Notes: generated by a model from the letters alone, not told the origin. 26,876 nucleotides of DNA from Ignatzschineria sp. (GCA_030150405.1 JASLFU010000017.1:1-26876); one strand, 5' to 3'; shown: positions 7,901 through 15,475, counted from the stretch's first letter. Numbers and translations are program-made.

Positions 7901-8359
7901 TACAATCCGGGAGATCATCCCCTGCTCAATAATGGCGTAAGAGCGCGGACCAAGCCCAGTTCCTAGAAAGATATCTGTAATATCTCGGCGGCGGCAACGG
8001 GTACCATTAAGAAAATATTGGCTCTTCCCTTCCCGATCTAAAAGGCGGCGGACGCTAATCTCGTTAAATTTAGCCCATTCGCCCCCAAGCTTGCCCTCTT
8101 CATTATTAAAGATCAGCTCAATGGAGGCCATGCCAGCAGGTTTACGATGCTCAGAGCCATTAAAGATCACATCGCTCATCGATTCGCCACGAAGCTGCTT
8201 TGCCGAAGATTCTCCCATCACCCAGCGCACAGCATCGATAATATTCGATTTCCCACAACCATTTGGCCCTACAATCCCCGTTAAATGGCCGGTAAGGACA
8301 AATGTGGTTGGATCTACAAAGGATTTAAATCCCGATAATTTAACTTTGCTTAATCGCAC
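4925..8359 (-). CDS. smc: Chromosome partition/condensin protein SMC
   Basis: A 1144-residue SMC ATPase that compacts and segregates the chromosome as a DNA-bound dimer. I place the start at GTG 8359 (VRLSKVKLSGFKSFVDPT), because SMC proteins begin MRLxKLxLxGFKSF and GGAAG lies just upstream; an open frame reaches a GTG at 8404 but adds 15 residues foreign to the family. Walker A is GPNGCGKSN at residues 31-39. Two long coiled coils flank a hinge at about residues 510-625. The C-terminal head has LSGGEKALTAMAL and Walker B FCMLDEVDAPLDEANV. In many gammaproteobacteria smc is followed by zipA and ligA; neither is here, and no scpA/scpB is in the window. The gene is monocistronic, with its own terminator. 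Confidence 0.96.
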   Translation of the reverse strand: MRLSKVKLSGFKSFVDPTTFVLTGHLTGIVGPNGCGKSNIIDAVRWVMGESSAKQLRGESMSDVIFNGSEHRKPAGMASIELIFNNEEGKLGGEWAKFNEISVRRLLDREGKSQYFLNGTRCRRRDITDIFLGTGLGPRSYAIIEQGMISRIVESKPDELRIFFEEAANISKYKERRRETELRIGHTRDNLARLTDIRTELGKQLSRLEKQAATARRYQKLKKEERILDYWRLYKEREAIDLALNNLADAHKTESETFQNLVEEFNTLTVTLFDKKQNFESLEEAMSAANETLYQYKQQVDRLQHELKMLNELKYRDSQTLEEWNQNSARLTEEITTLTLALESIATLFEEENLLLITQEEQVAELEEKYNHLQQSFEEHSAKEQNYLREKSRLEQKMSLDKNTLAHQKERLFAIEKELTNLEAERNALPQFEESSEVVLLEEERILLEEADLNLQGEKQSLAAELNHLQQNLSELERKIRTLSAEKNQREGEITTLQNLLLAEQESAAEKPLFEQLEVKEGWDLALDHLLAHWLKVSTERPEDLTAGSYALGERDFTFTPEHLGFYIQSDLKLGSLLSHVYIVESSDAPDFLEKRAALKLHEILVTKNGDLYGVDWKLANKVQNAGGLFAQQNALEAAENRLLELETELISLEEERTLRLEKIENHREKIDRLSQNLEQHKQQKFELEKNLSLAMQAEAHQREAHTRLENRFTQLKEEQQLAETIIAETEQTLLESEMAQESFGEQFSGVGEQVAELEAELRAQRTLLEGAKGQYLEKQRRTDQLQHELKSQTEAKTRAENELKRLQERMESADISTDYDDKIAESHEALILAEEALAAKEEETAALKNAYESERSEIRTLEESKTAKEAEVQKLREAIQAFAVKEAEFTTQKRHLEEAWGEINEDLSPEEIEATRESIGQEEIKRLQSDLKAVRSELTKIGAVNLVAIAESEELRERKEYLDEQDHDLNEALATLERAMAEIDNETRERFMETFNQVNEDFSKLFPRLFGGGKAYLELTENDALTSGVNIIAHPPGKKPGTIHLLSGGEKALTAMALVFSIFNLNPAPFCMLDEVDAPLDEANVGRLGELIGEMSEKVQFIFITHNKATMTISDALIGVTMAEPGVSRLVSVNLEEAMAFSE

Positions 8360-8684
8360 CTGAGCTTCCAAATCTAACGTAAAAAACGAGCTATAAAATA
8401 CCACATTTCTCTACGGGGGACATTTTTAAGCATCTTCCAAAAAGCGCTTTAAAATCTCCAGCTACCGGGATAAATGGGAAAAATAGCGCCTTTAAAGCAG
8501 AGCATTTGCCAATAAGCGGGAGACTCCCCATACTTAATGAGGATAAATTCGCCCCAAATTGTATAAACCCTCTAAAATAGAAGAGGAGTAAAATATTTTA
8601 CAGCACAAGCCTAAATATTTAGGGCAAAATAGCGTGAAACTGAGTTCCATTAAGATGCTGTATGAGATTACTATGGGCCTTAGG

Positions 8685-8720
8685 CTTGAGCTTTCGAGCC
8701 CATTTAACATTAAGCTCAAG
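8685..8720. promoter_or_regulatory. Inverted repeat in the symporter control region
   Basis: CTTGAGCTT (8685-8693) and AAGCTCAAG (8712-8720) are a perfect 9-base inverted repeat with an 18-base centre. The left arm also takes part in a competing hairpin, GGCTTGA (8683-8689) with TCGAGCC (8694-8700). The right arm overlaps the candidate promoter spacer, so it could be an operator. Confidence 0.5.
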
Positions 8721-8733
8721 ATCACGCTAATAA
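8704..8733 (+). promoter_or_regulatory. Candidate promoter of the symporter gene
   Basis: TTAACA (8704-8709) and TAATAA (8728-8733) are separated by 18 bases, 45 bases before the start codon. The -35 box is off by one from TTGACA. It is the best pair seen but unproven. Confidence 0.4.
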
Positions 8734-8778
8734 GATTATTGTTTTAGACATTTTTTAATATAAATAGGAGAGAAAGCC

Positions 8779-10230
8779 ATGGAAACAGCGCTTTCAGAAT
8801 CGCTTACCCCGGCTAGCCGACCCATCTTTACCGGCACATTTTTTGAAAACTTTCTAGCCATTACCCACTATCAGAGCATTATCGGCATTTTACTGCTCTT
8901 TGGGGCGTTCTATATTATTCGCACCCTTCATAAGCAGAAAAAGAGCTTCTTTATGCGCATGCTCGTTGGCCTTATTTTAGGGGCGCTCCTCGGTTTAGGG
9001 ATGCAGGCGTATCAGGGCTTTCCCGCAGAAGCAACGGTGATCTTAAAAGAGACTAGCACTTGGTATGGGCTCTTTGGGCGGATCTTTATTGCGCTCATTC
9101 GGATGTTAGTTATCCCGCTGATCTTTGTCTCTATCGTGAAGGTGATTATCGACTTTGCGGGGGATAAGTATCTCTCTAAAGTGGCCACTCGTGGCATCTT
9201 CTGGCTGCTCTTTACGACAGGATTAGCGGCTATTTTAGGGATGGTTTTAGGCTCTCTTATGGGGCTTGGTAAAGGTGAAGAAGCGATTGTAACGGAAGCT
9301 GCCGCTCGGGAATACACCACCTTAGTCGATACCTTTGTAAACCTTGTGCCTAACAATATTATTGCGGCAATGAATAGCAATAACATTATTGGATTGGTGA
9401 TTTTTTCGGCGCTTATCGGTTTAGCTACAAATCGTATGGAGAAAAAAGCCCCCGAAGCGATCGGCATTTTTAAGCGCTTTATTGAGGCCCTTCATCAGAT
9501 TGTGATGAGCATCACCATGACGATCATCAGCTTTATGCCCTATGCCATTATCGCCCTACTTGCGGGAACGATTATCTCTAACGGTATTCCGGCAGTGGTA
9601 AAAGTCTCTAACTTTGTGTTAGCAATCTATATCGCCACTATTTTGATGATTATTATCCATCTCATTTTAATTGCGCTCCATGGTCTATCGCCTCTCACCT
9701 TTATGCGAAAATCACGAGATACTTGGGTAATGGCCTTCTCAAGCCGCTCCTCTATGGGAACTCTCCCTATGACGATCTCCACCCTTACAGAGCGCTTAGG
9801 CGTAAGCCGAGGAACTGCAAACCTTATCCCCTCTTTAGGTACAACCATGGGGATGAATGGTTGTGCGGGCTTTTTCCCGGCGCTCTTAGTGGTAATGGTG
9901 GCGCAGATGGTGGGAATTGAGATGAATCTGCAATTTTACATTATGCTGCTTATTGTGGTGATTATTGGTTCAATCGGGATTGCCGGCATCCCCGGGACAG
10001 CTACCATTGCGGCGACTATCGCCCTTTCGGGAATGGGAATGGGACAATACTTCCCCCTGATTGGTATGGTTTTAGCCATCGATCCCATCATCGATATGGC
10101 ACGAACCTTAGCCAATATCTCCGGCGCAATGACGGCCTCAGTAGTAACCGATAAAGAGCTTGGGCTTTTAGATCAAGCCCAGTTTAATGATCCTAATGCC
10201 GCGCTCGAGGTGGCGGATAATAGCCACTAA
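8779..10230 (+). CDS. TcyP/YdjN-like cystine (dicarboxylate/amino acid:cation) symporter
   Basis: A 483-residue inner-membrane carrier of the DAACS/glutamate-transporter fold, which couples solute uptake to sodium or protons. The ATG has GGAGAG upstream. About eight hydrophobic segments and two re-entrant loops are visible. The first loop contains AFSSRSSMGTLPMTIST and the later one AGIPGTATIAA. The segment GTTMGMNGCAGFFPALLVVM and the C-terminal IDPIIDMARTLANISGAMTA match the substrate-binding region. These, together with RLGV and HGLSPLTFMRK, resemble the L-cystine importer TcyP (YdjN) more than the glutamate or C4-dicarboxylate members GltP and DctA. Cystine as substrate is therefore likely but inferred. 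It stands alone between a divergent smc and a convergent lipoprotein gene. Confidence 0.88.
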   Translation: METALSESLTPASRPIFTGTFFENFLAITHYQSIIGILLLFGAFYIIRTLHKQKKSFFMRMLVGLILGALLGLGMQAYQGFPAEATVILKETSTWYGLFGRIFIALIRMLVIPLIFVSIVKVIIDFAGDKYLSKVATRGIFWLLFTTGLAAILGMVLGSLMGLGKGEEAIVTEAAAREYTTLVDTFVNLVPNNIIAAMNSNNIIGLVIFSALIGLATNRMEKKAPEAIGIFKRFIEALHQIVMSITMTIISFMPYAIIALLAGTIISNGIPAVVKVSNFVLAIYIATILMIIIHLILIALHGLSPLTFMRKSRDTWVMAFSSRSSMGTLPMTISTLTERLGVSRGTANLIPSLGTTMGMNGCAGFFPALLVVMVAQMVGIEMNLQFYIMLLIVVIIGSIGIAGIPGTATIAATIALSGMGMGQYFPLIGMVLAIDPIIDMARTLANISGAMTASVVTDKELGLLDQAQFNDPNAALEVADNSH

Positions 10231-10265
10231 AAAGGGGGTATGGGTTGGATTATCGGCTCTAATAA

Positions 10266-10281
10266 GGCTTATTAATAAGCC
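10266..10281. repeat. 16-base perfect palindrome
   Basis: GGCTTATTAATAAGCC is perfectly self-complementary, 35 bases after the symporter stop codon. It is too short and AT-rich in the middle to act as a terminator on its own, and it has no T run. Confidence 0.5.
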
Positions 10282-10316
10282 CTAAATCTGTATAAAATAG
10301 CTAAAAGCAGAAAACT

Positions 10317-10354
10317 CAAATGCCCCTACCCAAATTGGGTGAGGGGCATTTTTA
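10317..10354 (+). terminator. Rho-independent terminator between convergent genes
   Basis: AAATGCCCCT-ACCCA pairs with TGGGT-G-AGGGGCATTT through a long stem with a single bulged base. On the plus strand it ends in five Ts. It ends the symporter transcript and may also serve the opposing lipoprotein gene, although the T run on that side is interrupted. Confidence 0.85.
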
Positions 10355-10411
10355 TAGCAACTACTTTAATAAGTTTAAGATCACAAATATATTGACGATC
10401 ACAACTTCAAA

Positions 10412-10861
10412 TTAACGCAGAGTCGCCACCTGCTTTCGGGTAAATTCACAGATGGGTAAAATTTCGGAATAGCGCTCTTCACAGATTAACTTCTGTTTAG
10501 AGTCTTTAGGGGTGTAGCCACGAGCAAGCATGCAGATCTCCGTTGTGGCACGAAGATGCACTGTCTGAATAGGATAACGTTCCCCCAGTTCTGCACTAAT
10601 CCCCTCTTCAAGTGAGCCTGCCGTTTGTAAGCACTGCGCATAATCTTGTAGACGCATCTCATCAGTACGGTTTTTTTGCTCCCAGAGCGCATCATTAAAC
10701 CAGAGCTCATTTTGCGCAAGAATCTCCCGCGCTTCGAGAGGAAGCTCCGCCTCCCGCGCTAAATTTTGGTGATGATAGGCGTAACTCTCATCATAGAGTT
10801 GCTCCATCGACTGACAACCCAACAAGACCCCGCAAAGTAACAGAGCACCTAATCTTTTCAT
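10412..10861 (-). CDS. Small predicted lipoprotein of unknown function
   Basis: A 149-residue protein. The ATG at 10861 has AAGGAA upstream. The signal peptide MKRLGALLLCGVLLGC ends in a lipobox (LLGC, Cys16 lipidated), so it should be membrane-anchored on the periplasmic side, probably outer membrane because residue 17 is Gln rather than Asp. The mature part is charged and mostly helical, with five further Cys residues (in AQCLQ, EICML, LICEE and PICEF among others). The Cys residues in the C-terminal half could form disulfides. I do not recognise the family. Confidence 0.8.
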   Translation of the reverse strand: MKRLGALLLCGVLLGCQSMEQLYDESYAYHHQNLAREAELPLEAREILAQNELWFNDALWEQKNRTDEMRLQDYAQCLQTAGSLEEGISAELGERYPIQTVHLRATTEICMLARGYTPKDSKQKLICEERYSEILPICEFTRKQVATLR

Positions 10862-11169
10862 CTCATTTCCTTATTGTTTGTTTTATCTTTATCGTTGATT
10901 TTTATCATATATCTCTCTATTCAGGATTTATGGGGCCATCGATCTTTTGAACGATCAAGCTTTTATAGCCGCAACTTATATCCCCGCTTTTATCCTTTTC
11001 GTTTTCTCTTTTGCATTATTGCATATCCTTTCCCCCTTTTACGGGATAAAAAATCCGCCCCCTGCCCCGCCTTTCTTAAATTTATGCCAAATTGGGAATA
11101 ACTTGGAAGAAATCGCCATTTTCGTATATAATACCGAACTAATTTTCACTATATTTTAAGGATAGAATC
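10862..11169. other. Divergent intergenic region between the lipoprotein gene and serS
   Basis: No gene was seen in these 308 bases. Open frames of up to 75 codons occur here, but they lack ribosome binding sites, are rich in Phe and Leu without domain signals, and run into the serS promoter. The region must contain both divergent promoters; only the serS one is clear. Confidence 0.6.
11103..11132 (+). promoter_or_regulatory. Sigma-70 promoter of serS
   Basis: TTGGAA (11103-11108) and a perfect TATAAT (11127-11132) are separated by 18 bases. The start point would be near 11140, giving a leader of only about 30 bases. That leaves no room for an RNA attenuator. Confidence 0.75.
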
Positions 11170-12444
11170 GTGATTGATCCACGCCGACTAAGACAGGATA
11201 TTGAGACCATTGCCGCAGAACTAAAAAAGCGCGGCTACAGCCTAAATACTGCCCGTTTTAACGAACTTGAAGAGCAGCGAAAAGCGCTTCAGATTGAGGT
11301 ACAAGAGCTCCAGAGCGAGCGCAACAATACCTCAAAAAAGATTGGCCAAGCAAAAGCTAAAGGGGAAGATACCTCGGCCATTATGGCGTCCGTTGCGGAT
11401 CTTGGTAAGCGCTTAGGCGAGGCTGAAGGGAAATTAAATACCATCAGCGAAGCTTTAGAAGAGATTCTGTTAGATATGCCCAATGTTCCCCATTCATCAG
11501 TACCCGTAGGGAAAGATGAAAATGAGAATGTTGAGGTAAAAAAATGGGGCGAACCCACTCAGTTTGAGTTTGAGCCCAAAGATCATGTGGATCTTGGCGA
11601 TCCTTTAGGGATGGATTTTGAAGCCGCTGCAAAGATCAGTGGTGCCCGCTTTGTGGTATTAAAATCGAATATGGCTCGTCTTCATCGTGCATTAGCCCAA
11701 TTTATGCTCGATACCCATACCGCAGAACATGGCTATACAGAGGTGAATGTTCCGGTAGTGGTGAATAGCAGAAGCCTCTATGGTACGGCGCAATTACCCA
11801 AGTTTTCGGAAGATCTCTTTAAACTCGATGATGAGCGCGATTTCTACCTTATTCCCACCGCTGAGGTGCCTGTGACGAACCTAGCACAAGATGCAATCTT
11901 TGATGAAGCAGAGCTCCCGGCGCAATTTGTCGCCCATAGTAACTGTTTCCGCTCTGAAGCTGGCAGTTACGGCCGTGACACCCGAGGGATGATTCGCCAA
12001 CACCAATTTGAGAAGGTAGAGCTTGTTCATTTTGTAAAACCGGAAGATTCCTACGATGCTCTTGAGCGCCTTACACGCCATGCGGAGATCATTTTAGAAA
12101 AGTTAGAGCTCCCCTACCGCCGTGTAACACTCTGTACCGGAGATATGGGTTTTGCCGCAGCTAAAACATATGATTTAGAAGTGTGGCTCCCAGGACAGCA
12201 GAAATATCGGGAGATCTCCTCCTGCTCTAACTGTGAGGATTTCCAAGCACGCCGTTTAAAAGCTCGTTTTAGAAATAGCGAAACAGGCAAACCTGAATTA
12301 ATGCATACCTTAAATGGCTCAGGCCTTGCTGTGGGCAGAACGCTTGTGGCAGTACTTGAAAACTACCAAGAAGCCGATGGCAGAATCCGCATTCCTGAGG
12401 TACTCAAACCTTATATGAATAATGCGGAGTACTTAGAAGTTTAA
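11170..12444 (+). CDS. serS: Seryl-tRNA synthetase
   Basis: A 424-residue class II aminoacyl-tRNA synthetase that charges tRNA-Ser (and tRNA-Sec where present) with serine. The start is GTG with AAGGA eight bases upstream, and the family N-terminus (M-I-D-P-R-R-L-R) matches. Residues about 30-105 form the antiparallel coiled-coil arm that grips the long variable arm of tRNA-Ser. Motif 2 is NCFRSEAGSYGRDTRGMIRQ followed by HQFEKVE, and motif 3 is GSGLAVGRTLVAVLENYQ. Length is normal and no key residue appears missing. It is transcribed from its own promoter as a single gene or with the following ferredoxin gene. Confidence 0.97.
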   Translation: MIDPRRLRQDIETIAAELKKRGYSLNTARFNELEEQRKALQIEVQELQSERNNTSKKIGQAKAKGEDTSAIMASVADLGKRLGEAEGKLNTISEALEEILLDMPNVPHSSVPVGKDENENVEVKKWGEPTQFEFEPKDHVDLGDPLGMDFEAAAKISGARFVVLKSNMARLHRALAQFMLDTHTAEHGYTEVNVPVVVNSRSLYGTAQLPKFSEDLFKLDDERDFYLIPTAEVPVTNLAQDAIFDEAELPAQFVAHSNCFRSEAGSYGRDTRGMIRQHQFEKVELVHFVKPEDSYDALERLTRHAEIILEKLELPYRRVTLCTGDMGFAAAKTYDLEVWLPGQQKYREISSCSNCEDFQARRLKARFRNSETGKPELMHTLNGSGLAVGRTLVAVLENYQEADGRIRIPEVLKPYMNNAEYLEV

Positions 12445-12620
12445 GCGCTAAGCACCTTTATAGGCAGACCTTAGAAGGCTTAAAAGGCAGAATAAGCTGA
12501 AGCGGGAAATTTGCACTATCCTAAAACTGCCTAAGCTGCAAAGTGCAAGAAGATGCAGAACAATTACAAAAGCTATAGAATCAGAATAATTTTATTACTT
12601 AATGAGTAAGGAGAAAGAAG

Positions 12621-12872
12621 ATGGCATTAATGATTACTGACGAATGCATCAACTGCGATGTATGCGAACCAGAATGCCCTAATGAAGCAATCTACATGGG
12701 CCCTGAAATCTATGTGATTGATCCTGATAAATGCACTGAATGTGTTGGCCACTTTGATACACCCCAATGTGTTGAGGTCTGCCCTGTTGAGTGTATTCCG
12801 AAAAACCCCGATCGCGTAGAGACAGAAGATGAGCTCATGGAGAAATTCCATAGGCTTCAGGCGGAAAGCTAA
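12621..12872 (+). CDS. yfhL: YfhL-family 2[4Fe-4S] ferredoxin
   Basis: An 83-residue ferredoxin of the Allochromatium vinosum type, a low-potential electron carrier in the cytoplasm. The first cluster ligands are Cys9, 12, 15 and 19 (CINCDVCEPECP). The second are Cys38, 41, 50 and 54, where an eight-residue insertion between the second and third Cys (CTECVGHFDTPQC) is the hallmark of this subgroup. The start has AAGGAG upstream. The electron partners are not known from context. A second, different ferredoxin gene (15601) lies 2.7 kb downstream on the same strand. Confidence 0.94.
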   Translation: MALMITDECINCDVCEPECPNEAIYMGPEIYVIDPDKCTECVGHFDTPQCVEVCPVECIPKNPDRVETEDELMEKFHRLQAES

Positions 12873-12891
12873 TTATTCATAGAGTGAAAAT

Positions 12892-12924
12892 GGCAAGCCT
12901 CTTTTAAATTTAAAAGCCCTTGCC
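12892..12924. other. Two-part hairpin between yfhL and the L,D-transpeptidase gene
   Basis: Outer arms GGCAAG (12892-12897) and CTTGCC (12919-12924) enclose a 16-base palindrome CTTTTAAATTTAAAAG (12901-12916). It lies 20 bases after the ferredoxin stop codon. The following TTCTACTC is a poor T run, so termination would be inefficient; it may be a 3' stabilising structure or a processing site. Confidence 0.55.
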
Positions 12925-12975
12925 TTCTACTCTATCGACTTCTGCGCAATTCACATTTTAAATAATGAGAATGTT

Positions 12976-14082
12976 ATGAGAAAAAAGTTTACTCTTTTAT
13001 TAACCCTTCTCCCAGCCTTAGCGTTTGGCCAGAAGGATGTTGAGTACCGCATGCCAAAACCTGGCAATGATGTTGTTGGTGAGATTAAAGTTGTCTACCC
13101 CCAAAAACATGAGTCATTAGTGGATTTAAGTATTCGCTATGAGGCGGGATATGACGAACTTCGCTGGGCAAATCCTAATTTAAATGCTTGGATGTTAAGT
13201 GAAGATTCACCGGTTATTCTTCCCTTTAAATTTATTCTTCCTTCAGGCAAGCGCTCAGGCATTGTGTCTAACATTCCTGAAATGCGCACCTACTACTACT
13301 TAAAAGGGACTGATAAAGTCTATATCTACCCTGTAAGTGTGGGAAGAATGGATTGGAAAACGCCTTTAGGCTCTTGGCCGATTACACGTAAACAGAAGAA
13401 TCCACCATGGTATCCGCCAGAAAGTATTCGCCGTGAGCACGTAGAGATGGGCCGTGGTGAATTGCCGAGAGTTGTACCCCCCGGCCCGGATAACCCCATG
13501 GGAACCCGTGTATTACGTCTTTCGCTCCCAAGCTACTTACTTCATGGTACGAATGATGAAACAGGGATCGGCATGCGTGTAACTCACGGTTGTATGCGCT
13601 TCTTCCCACAACATATTGAGCACCTTTACGATATTGTGCCAACCAATACGCAGGTAACCTTTGTAAATCAGCCTGTAAAATTTGGTTGGGATAATGGCAC
13701 GCTCTTAATTGAGGTTCACCCTCCCCTTGAGGAAGATAATCTCGATGTTAATGGTCTACGTGCAAAAGCACGGGAAGAGCTTCAGAAGATCTTACGGGAT
13801 GCTCCTAATGCATTTGTAAATCACGATCTTATTGATATTGCTGTTCAGCAACAAAGTGGACTCCCGGTGGAGGTGGGCTCTAAACATGGGCCAGAAGCTT
13901 TTAAAACAGCCACCCCTACAACTTTTGAAGGTGTCCCCCAAAGCTCGGGCGGCATTAATACAGGCGCCCCTGTCTCAAGTGGCTTCTCTTTTGAGCACAA
14001 TCGCTCAAAAGCCTCTTCAAATCAGCCAGATGGACCGACAAGTGCTATCGGAGTTGATTGGGAGAAAAACTCAAAACGTTAA
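12976..14082 (+). CDS. L,D-transpeptidase (YkuD family) with LysM-like domain
   Basis: A 368-residue exported enzyme of the LdtA/B/C/E type, which makes 3-3 peptidoglycan cross-links or attaches a lipoprotein to the wall. Residues 1-18 (MRKKFTLLLTLLPALAFG) are a signal peptide. Residues about 40-90 resemble a LysM wall-binding domain (YPQKHESLVDLSIRYEAGYD, then ELRWANPNLN). The YkuD domain spans about 103-235. Its catalytic motif is HGTNDETGIGMRVTHGCMR, with His190, His204 and nucleophile Cys206; Thr stands where Ser is usual in SHGC. Residues about 255-368 are a Ser/Pro/Thr-rich tail with no recognised domain. Which reaction it performs, and whether a Braun-type lipoprotein exists, cannot be told here. 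Confidence 0.93.
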   Translation: MRKKFTLLLTLLPALAFGQKDVEYRMPKPGNDVVGEIKVVYPQKHESLVDLSIRYEAGYDELRWANPNLNAWMLSEDSPVILPFKFILPSGKRSGIVSNIPEMRTYYYLKGTDKVYIYPVSVGRMDWKTPLGSWPITRKQKNPPWYPPESIRREHVEMGRGELPRVVPPGPDNPMGTRVLRLSLPSYLLHGTNDETGIGMRVTHGCMRFFPQHIEHLYDIVPTNTQVTFVNQPVKFGWDNGTLLIEVHPPLEEDNLDVNGLRAKAREELQKILRDAPNAFVNHDLIDIAVQQQSGLPVEVGSKHGPEAFKTATPTTFEGVPQSSGGINTGAPVSSGFSFEHNRSKASSNQPDGPTSAIGVDWEKNSKR

Positions 14083-14088
14083 AGGATA

Positions 14089-14139
14089 AGAGTTCAATAA
14101 GGCATGGCAAATCGCTCGCTTTATTGAACTCTAACTTTT
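14089..14139 (+). terminator. Likely terminator of the L,D-transpeptidase gene
   Basis: A perfect 12-pair stem, AGAGTTCAATAA (14089-14100) with TTATTGAACTCT (14121-14132), encloses a 20-base loop and is followed by AACTTTTA. It lies seven bases after the stop codon. The T run is weak and displaced, so efficiency is uncertain. Confidence 0.55.
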
Positions 14140-14200
14140 ATGGGCCTTTAATAATTTTATAGATAAACCGATATTAAAAATTAGGATAGAGAAAAGATAT

Positions 14201-15403
14201 ATGGCAACAATCGAAGAGAGTTTAGAGTTAATTAAACGCGGCACGGATGAGATCATCTCTATTGAGGATTTAACAGAAAAGTTAAAAGAGAATCGCCAGC
14301 TCCGCATTAAAGTAGGTTTTGACCCTACAGCTCCAGACTTGCACCTCGGGCATACCGTTGTAATCAACAAAATGCGTCACTTTCAGGATCTTGGCCACGA
14401 AGTAAACTTTCTGATTGGGGATTTTACCGGCATGATCGGCGATCCTTCTGGCAAAGATATTACCCGTAAACCCCTTACCCGGGAGCAGGTTCTTGAAAAT
14501 GCGCGCACTTATGAAGAGCAGATCTTTAAAGTTCTCGATCCTGATTTAACCAAGGTAGTCTTTAACTCCCACTGGTTAGGAGAGTTAGGCACAAGCGGGA
14601 TGATTCAGCTTGCTTCTCGCCATACCGTAGCTCGTATGCTTGAGCGGGATGATTTTGAGAAGCGCTATAAGGCTCAGCAACCTATCGCCATTCATGAATT
14701 TATCTATCCTCTCTTACAAGGGTATGATTCTGTACATCTTAAAACAGATGTGGAGATCGGGGGAACTGACCAAAAGTTTAACCTCTTAATGGGTCGTGAT
14801 CTTCAGCGTGCTTATGAGATTAAAAAGCCACAATGTGCGATCACCATGCCGCTCTTAGAGGGGCTAGATGGCGTGAATAAGATGTCTAAATCTTTAGGCA
14901 ACTATATCGGTGTTGATGATACGCCCGATGATATGTTTGGAAAATTGATGTCAATTTCAGATACCTTAATGTGGCGCTATTTTGAGCTCTTAAGCTTCCG
15001 CCCCACCAGCGAAATTGAAGCATTACAAAAAGCTGTGGAAGAGGGACGCAACCCCCGGGATGTGAAATTTGAGCTCTGTGAAGAGATTATTACTCGCTAT
15101 CATTCAAGTAAAGATGCAGAAGCTGCACAGCGTAACTTTATTGAGCGCTTCCAAAAAGGAAATTTACCTGAAAATATTGAAGAGAAGATCGTTCAATCTG
15201 AAGGGGGCGAGATCGGCATTGCCGCAGCTATGCGTGAAGCGGGCTTAGTAGCTTCAAACTCTGAAGGTTTCCGAATGATTAACGAGGGCGCCGTTCGCCT
15301 TGATCAAGAGCGCATCGATGATCGCAGCCTTATGCTTAAAGCAGGCACGGAAGTGATTATTCAGGTCGGTCGCCGCCGTATTGCAAAGGTGATTGTTAAG
15401 TAG
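14201..15403 (+). CDS. tyrS: Tyrosyl-tRNA synthetase
   Basis: A 400-residue class I aminoacyl-tRNA synthetase that charges tRNA-Tyr. The HIGH motif appears as HLGH (residues 48-51) within DPTAPDLHLGH, and the second signature is KMSKS at residues 227-231. The KMSKS form marks the TyrZ/TyrS2-type branch; the enterobacterial enzyme uses KFGKT. The C-terminal residues about 335-400 are the S4 RNA-binding domain (VRLDQERIDDRSLMLKAGTE). The ATG has GGATAGAG about 10 bases upstream. It is flanked by terminators on both sides, so it is probably a single-gene transcript. Confidence 0.97.
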   Translation: MATIEESLELIKRGTDEIISIEDLTEKLKENRQLRIKVGFDPTAPDLHLGHTVVINKMRHFQDLGHEVNFLIGDFTGMIGDPSGKDITRKPLTREQVLENARTYEEQIFKVLDPDLTKVVFNSHWLGELGTSGMIQLASRHTVARMLERDDFEKRYKAQQPIAIHEFIYPLLQGYDSVHLKTDVEIGGTDQKFNLLMGRDLQRAYEIKKPQCAITMPLLEGLDGVNKMSKSLGNYIGVDDTPDDMFGKLMSISDTLMWRYFELLSFRPTSEIEALQKAVEEGRNPRDVKFELCEEIITRYHSSKDAEAAQRNFIERFQKGNLPENIEEKIVQSEGGEIGIAAAMREAGLVASNSEGFRMINEGAVRLDQERIDDRSLMLKAGTEVIIQVGRRRIAKVIVK

Positions 15404-15425
15404 CTCTAAAACAGGAATCATCAAT

Positions 15426-15475
15426 AGAGCGCAAGATGCGATGAGGAGATCCTCTTCCCCTTGCGCTCTTTTATT
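15426..15475 (+). terminator. Rho-independent terminator of tyrS
   Basis: AGAGCGCAAG (15426-15435) pairs with CTTGCGCTCT (15460-15469), with an inner GAGGA/TCCTC stem, and is followed by TTTATTG. It lies 22 bases after the tyrS stop codon. Confidence 0.85.

Larger units (their letters stand above)
8405..8778. other. Divergent intergenic region between smc and the symporter gene
   Basis: About 370 bases (420 counting from the preferred smc start) must hold the promoters of both divergent genes. No plausible gene was seen. Visible structure includes a 9-base inverted repeat (8685-8720) and a candidate promoter (8704-8733) near the symporter. I found no convincing smc promoter boxes by eye. Confidence 0.5.

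Noticed and set aside
8534..8725. 63-codon minus-strand frame in the smc-symporter spacer
   Set aside because: No ribosome binding site; the sequence reads as AT-rich translated spacer and overlaps the inverted repeat of the symporter control region.
9012..9467. 151-codon frame antisense to the symporter gene
   Set aside because: Composition is that of a shadow of a hydrophobic membrane gene, and the plus-strand product is clearly a real transporter.
10874..11159. Two overlapping frames of 70-75 codons before serS
   Set aside because: They overlap each other, lack ribosome binding sites, and cover the serS promoter.
11133..11169. T-box or other leader RNA in front of serS
   Set aside because: The promoter leaves a leader of about 30 bases, too short for such an element, and T-boxes are not expected in this group.
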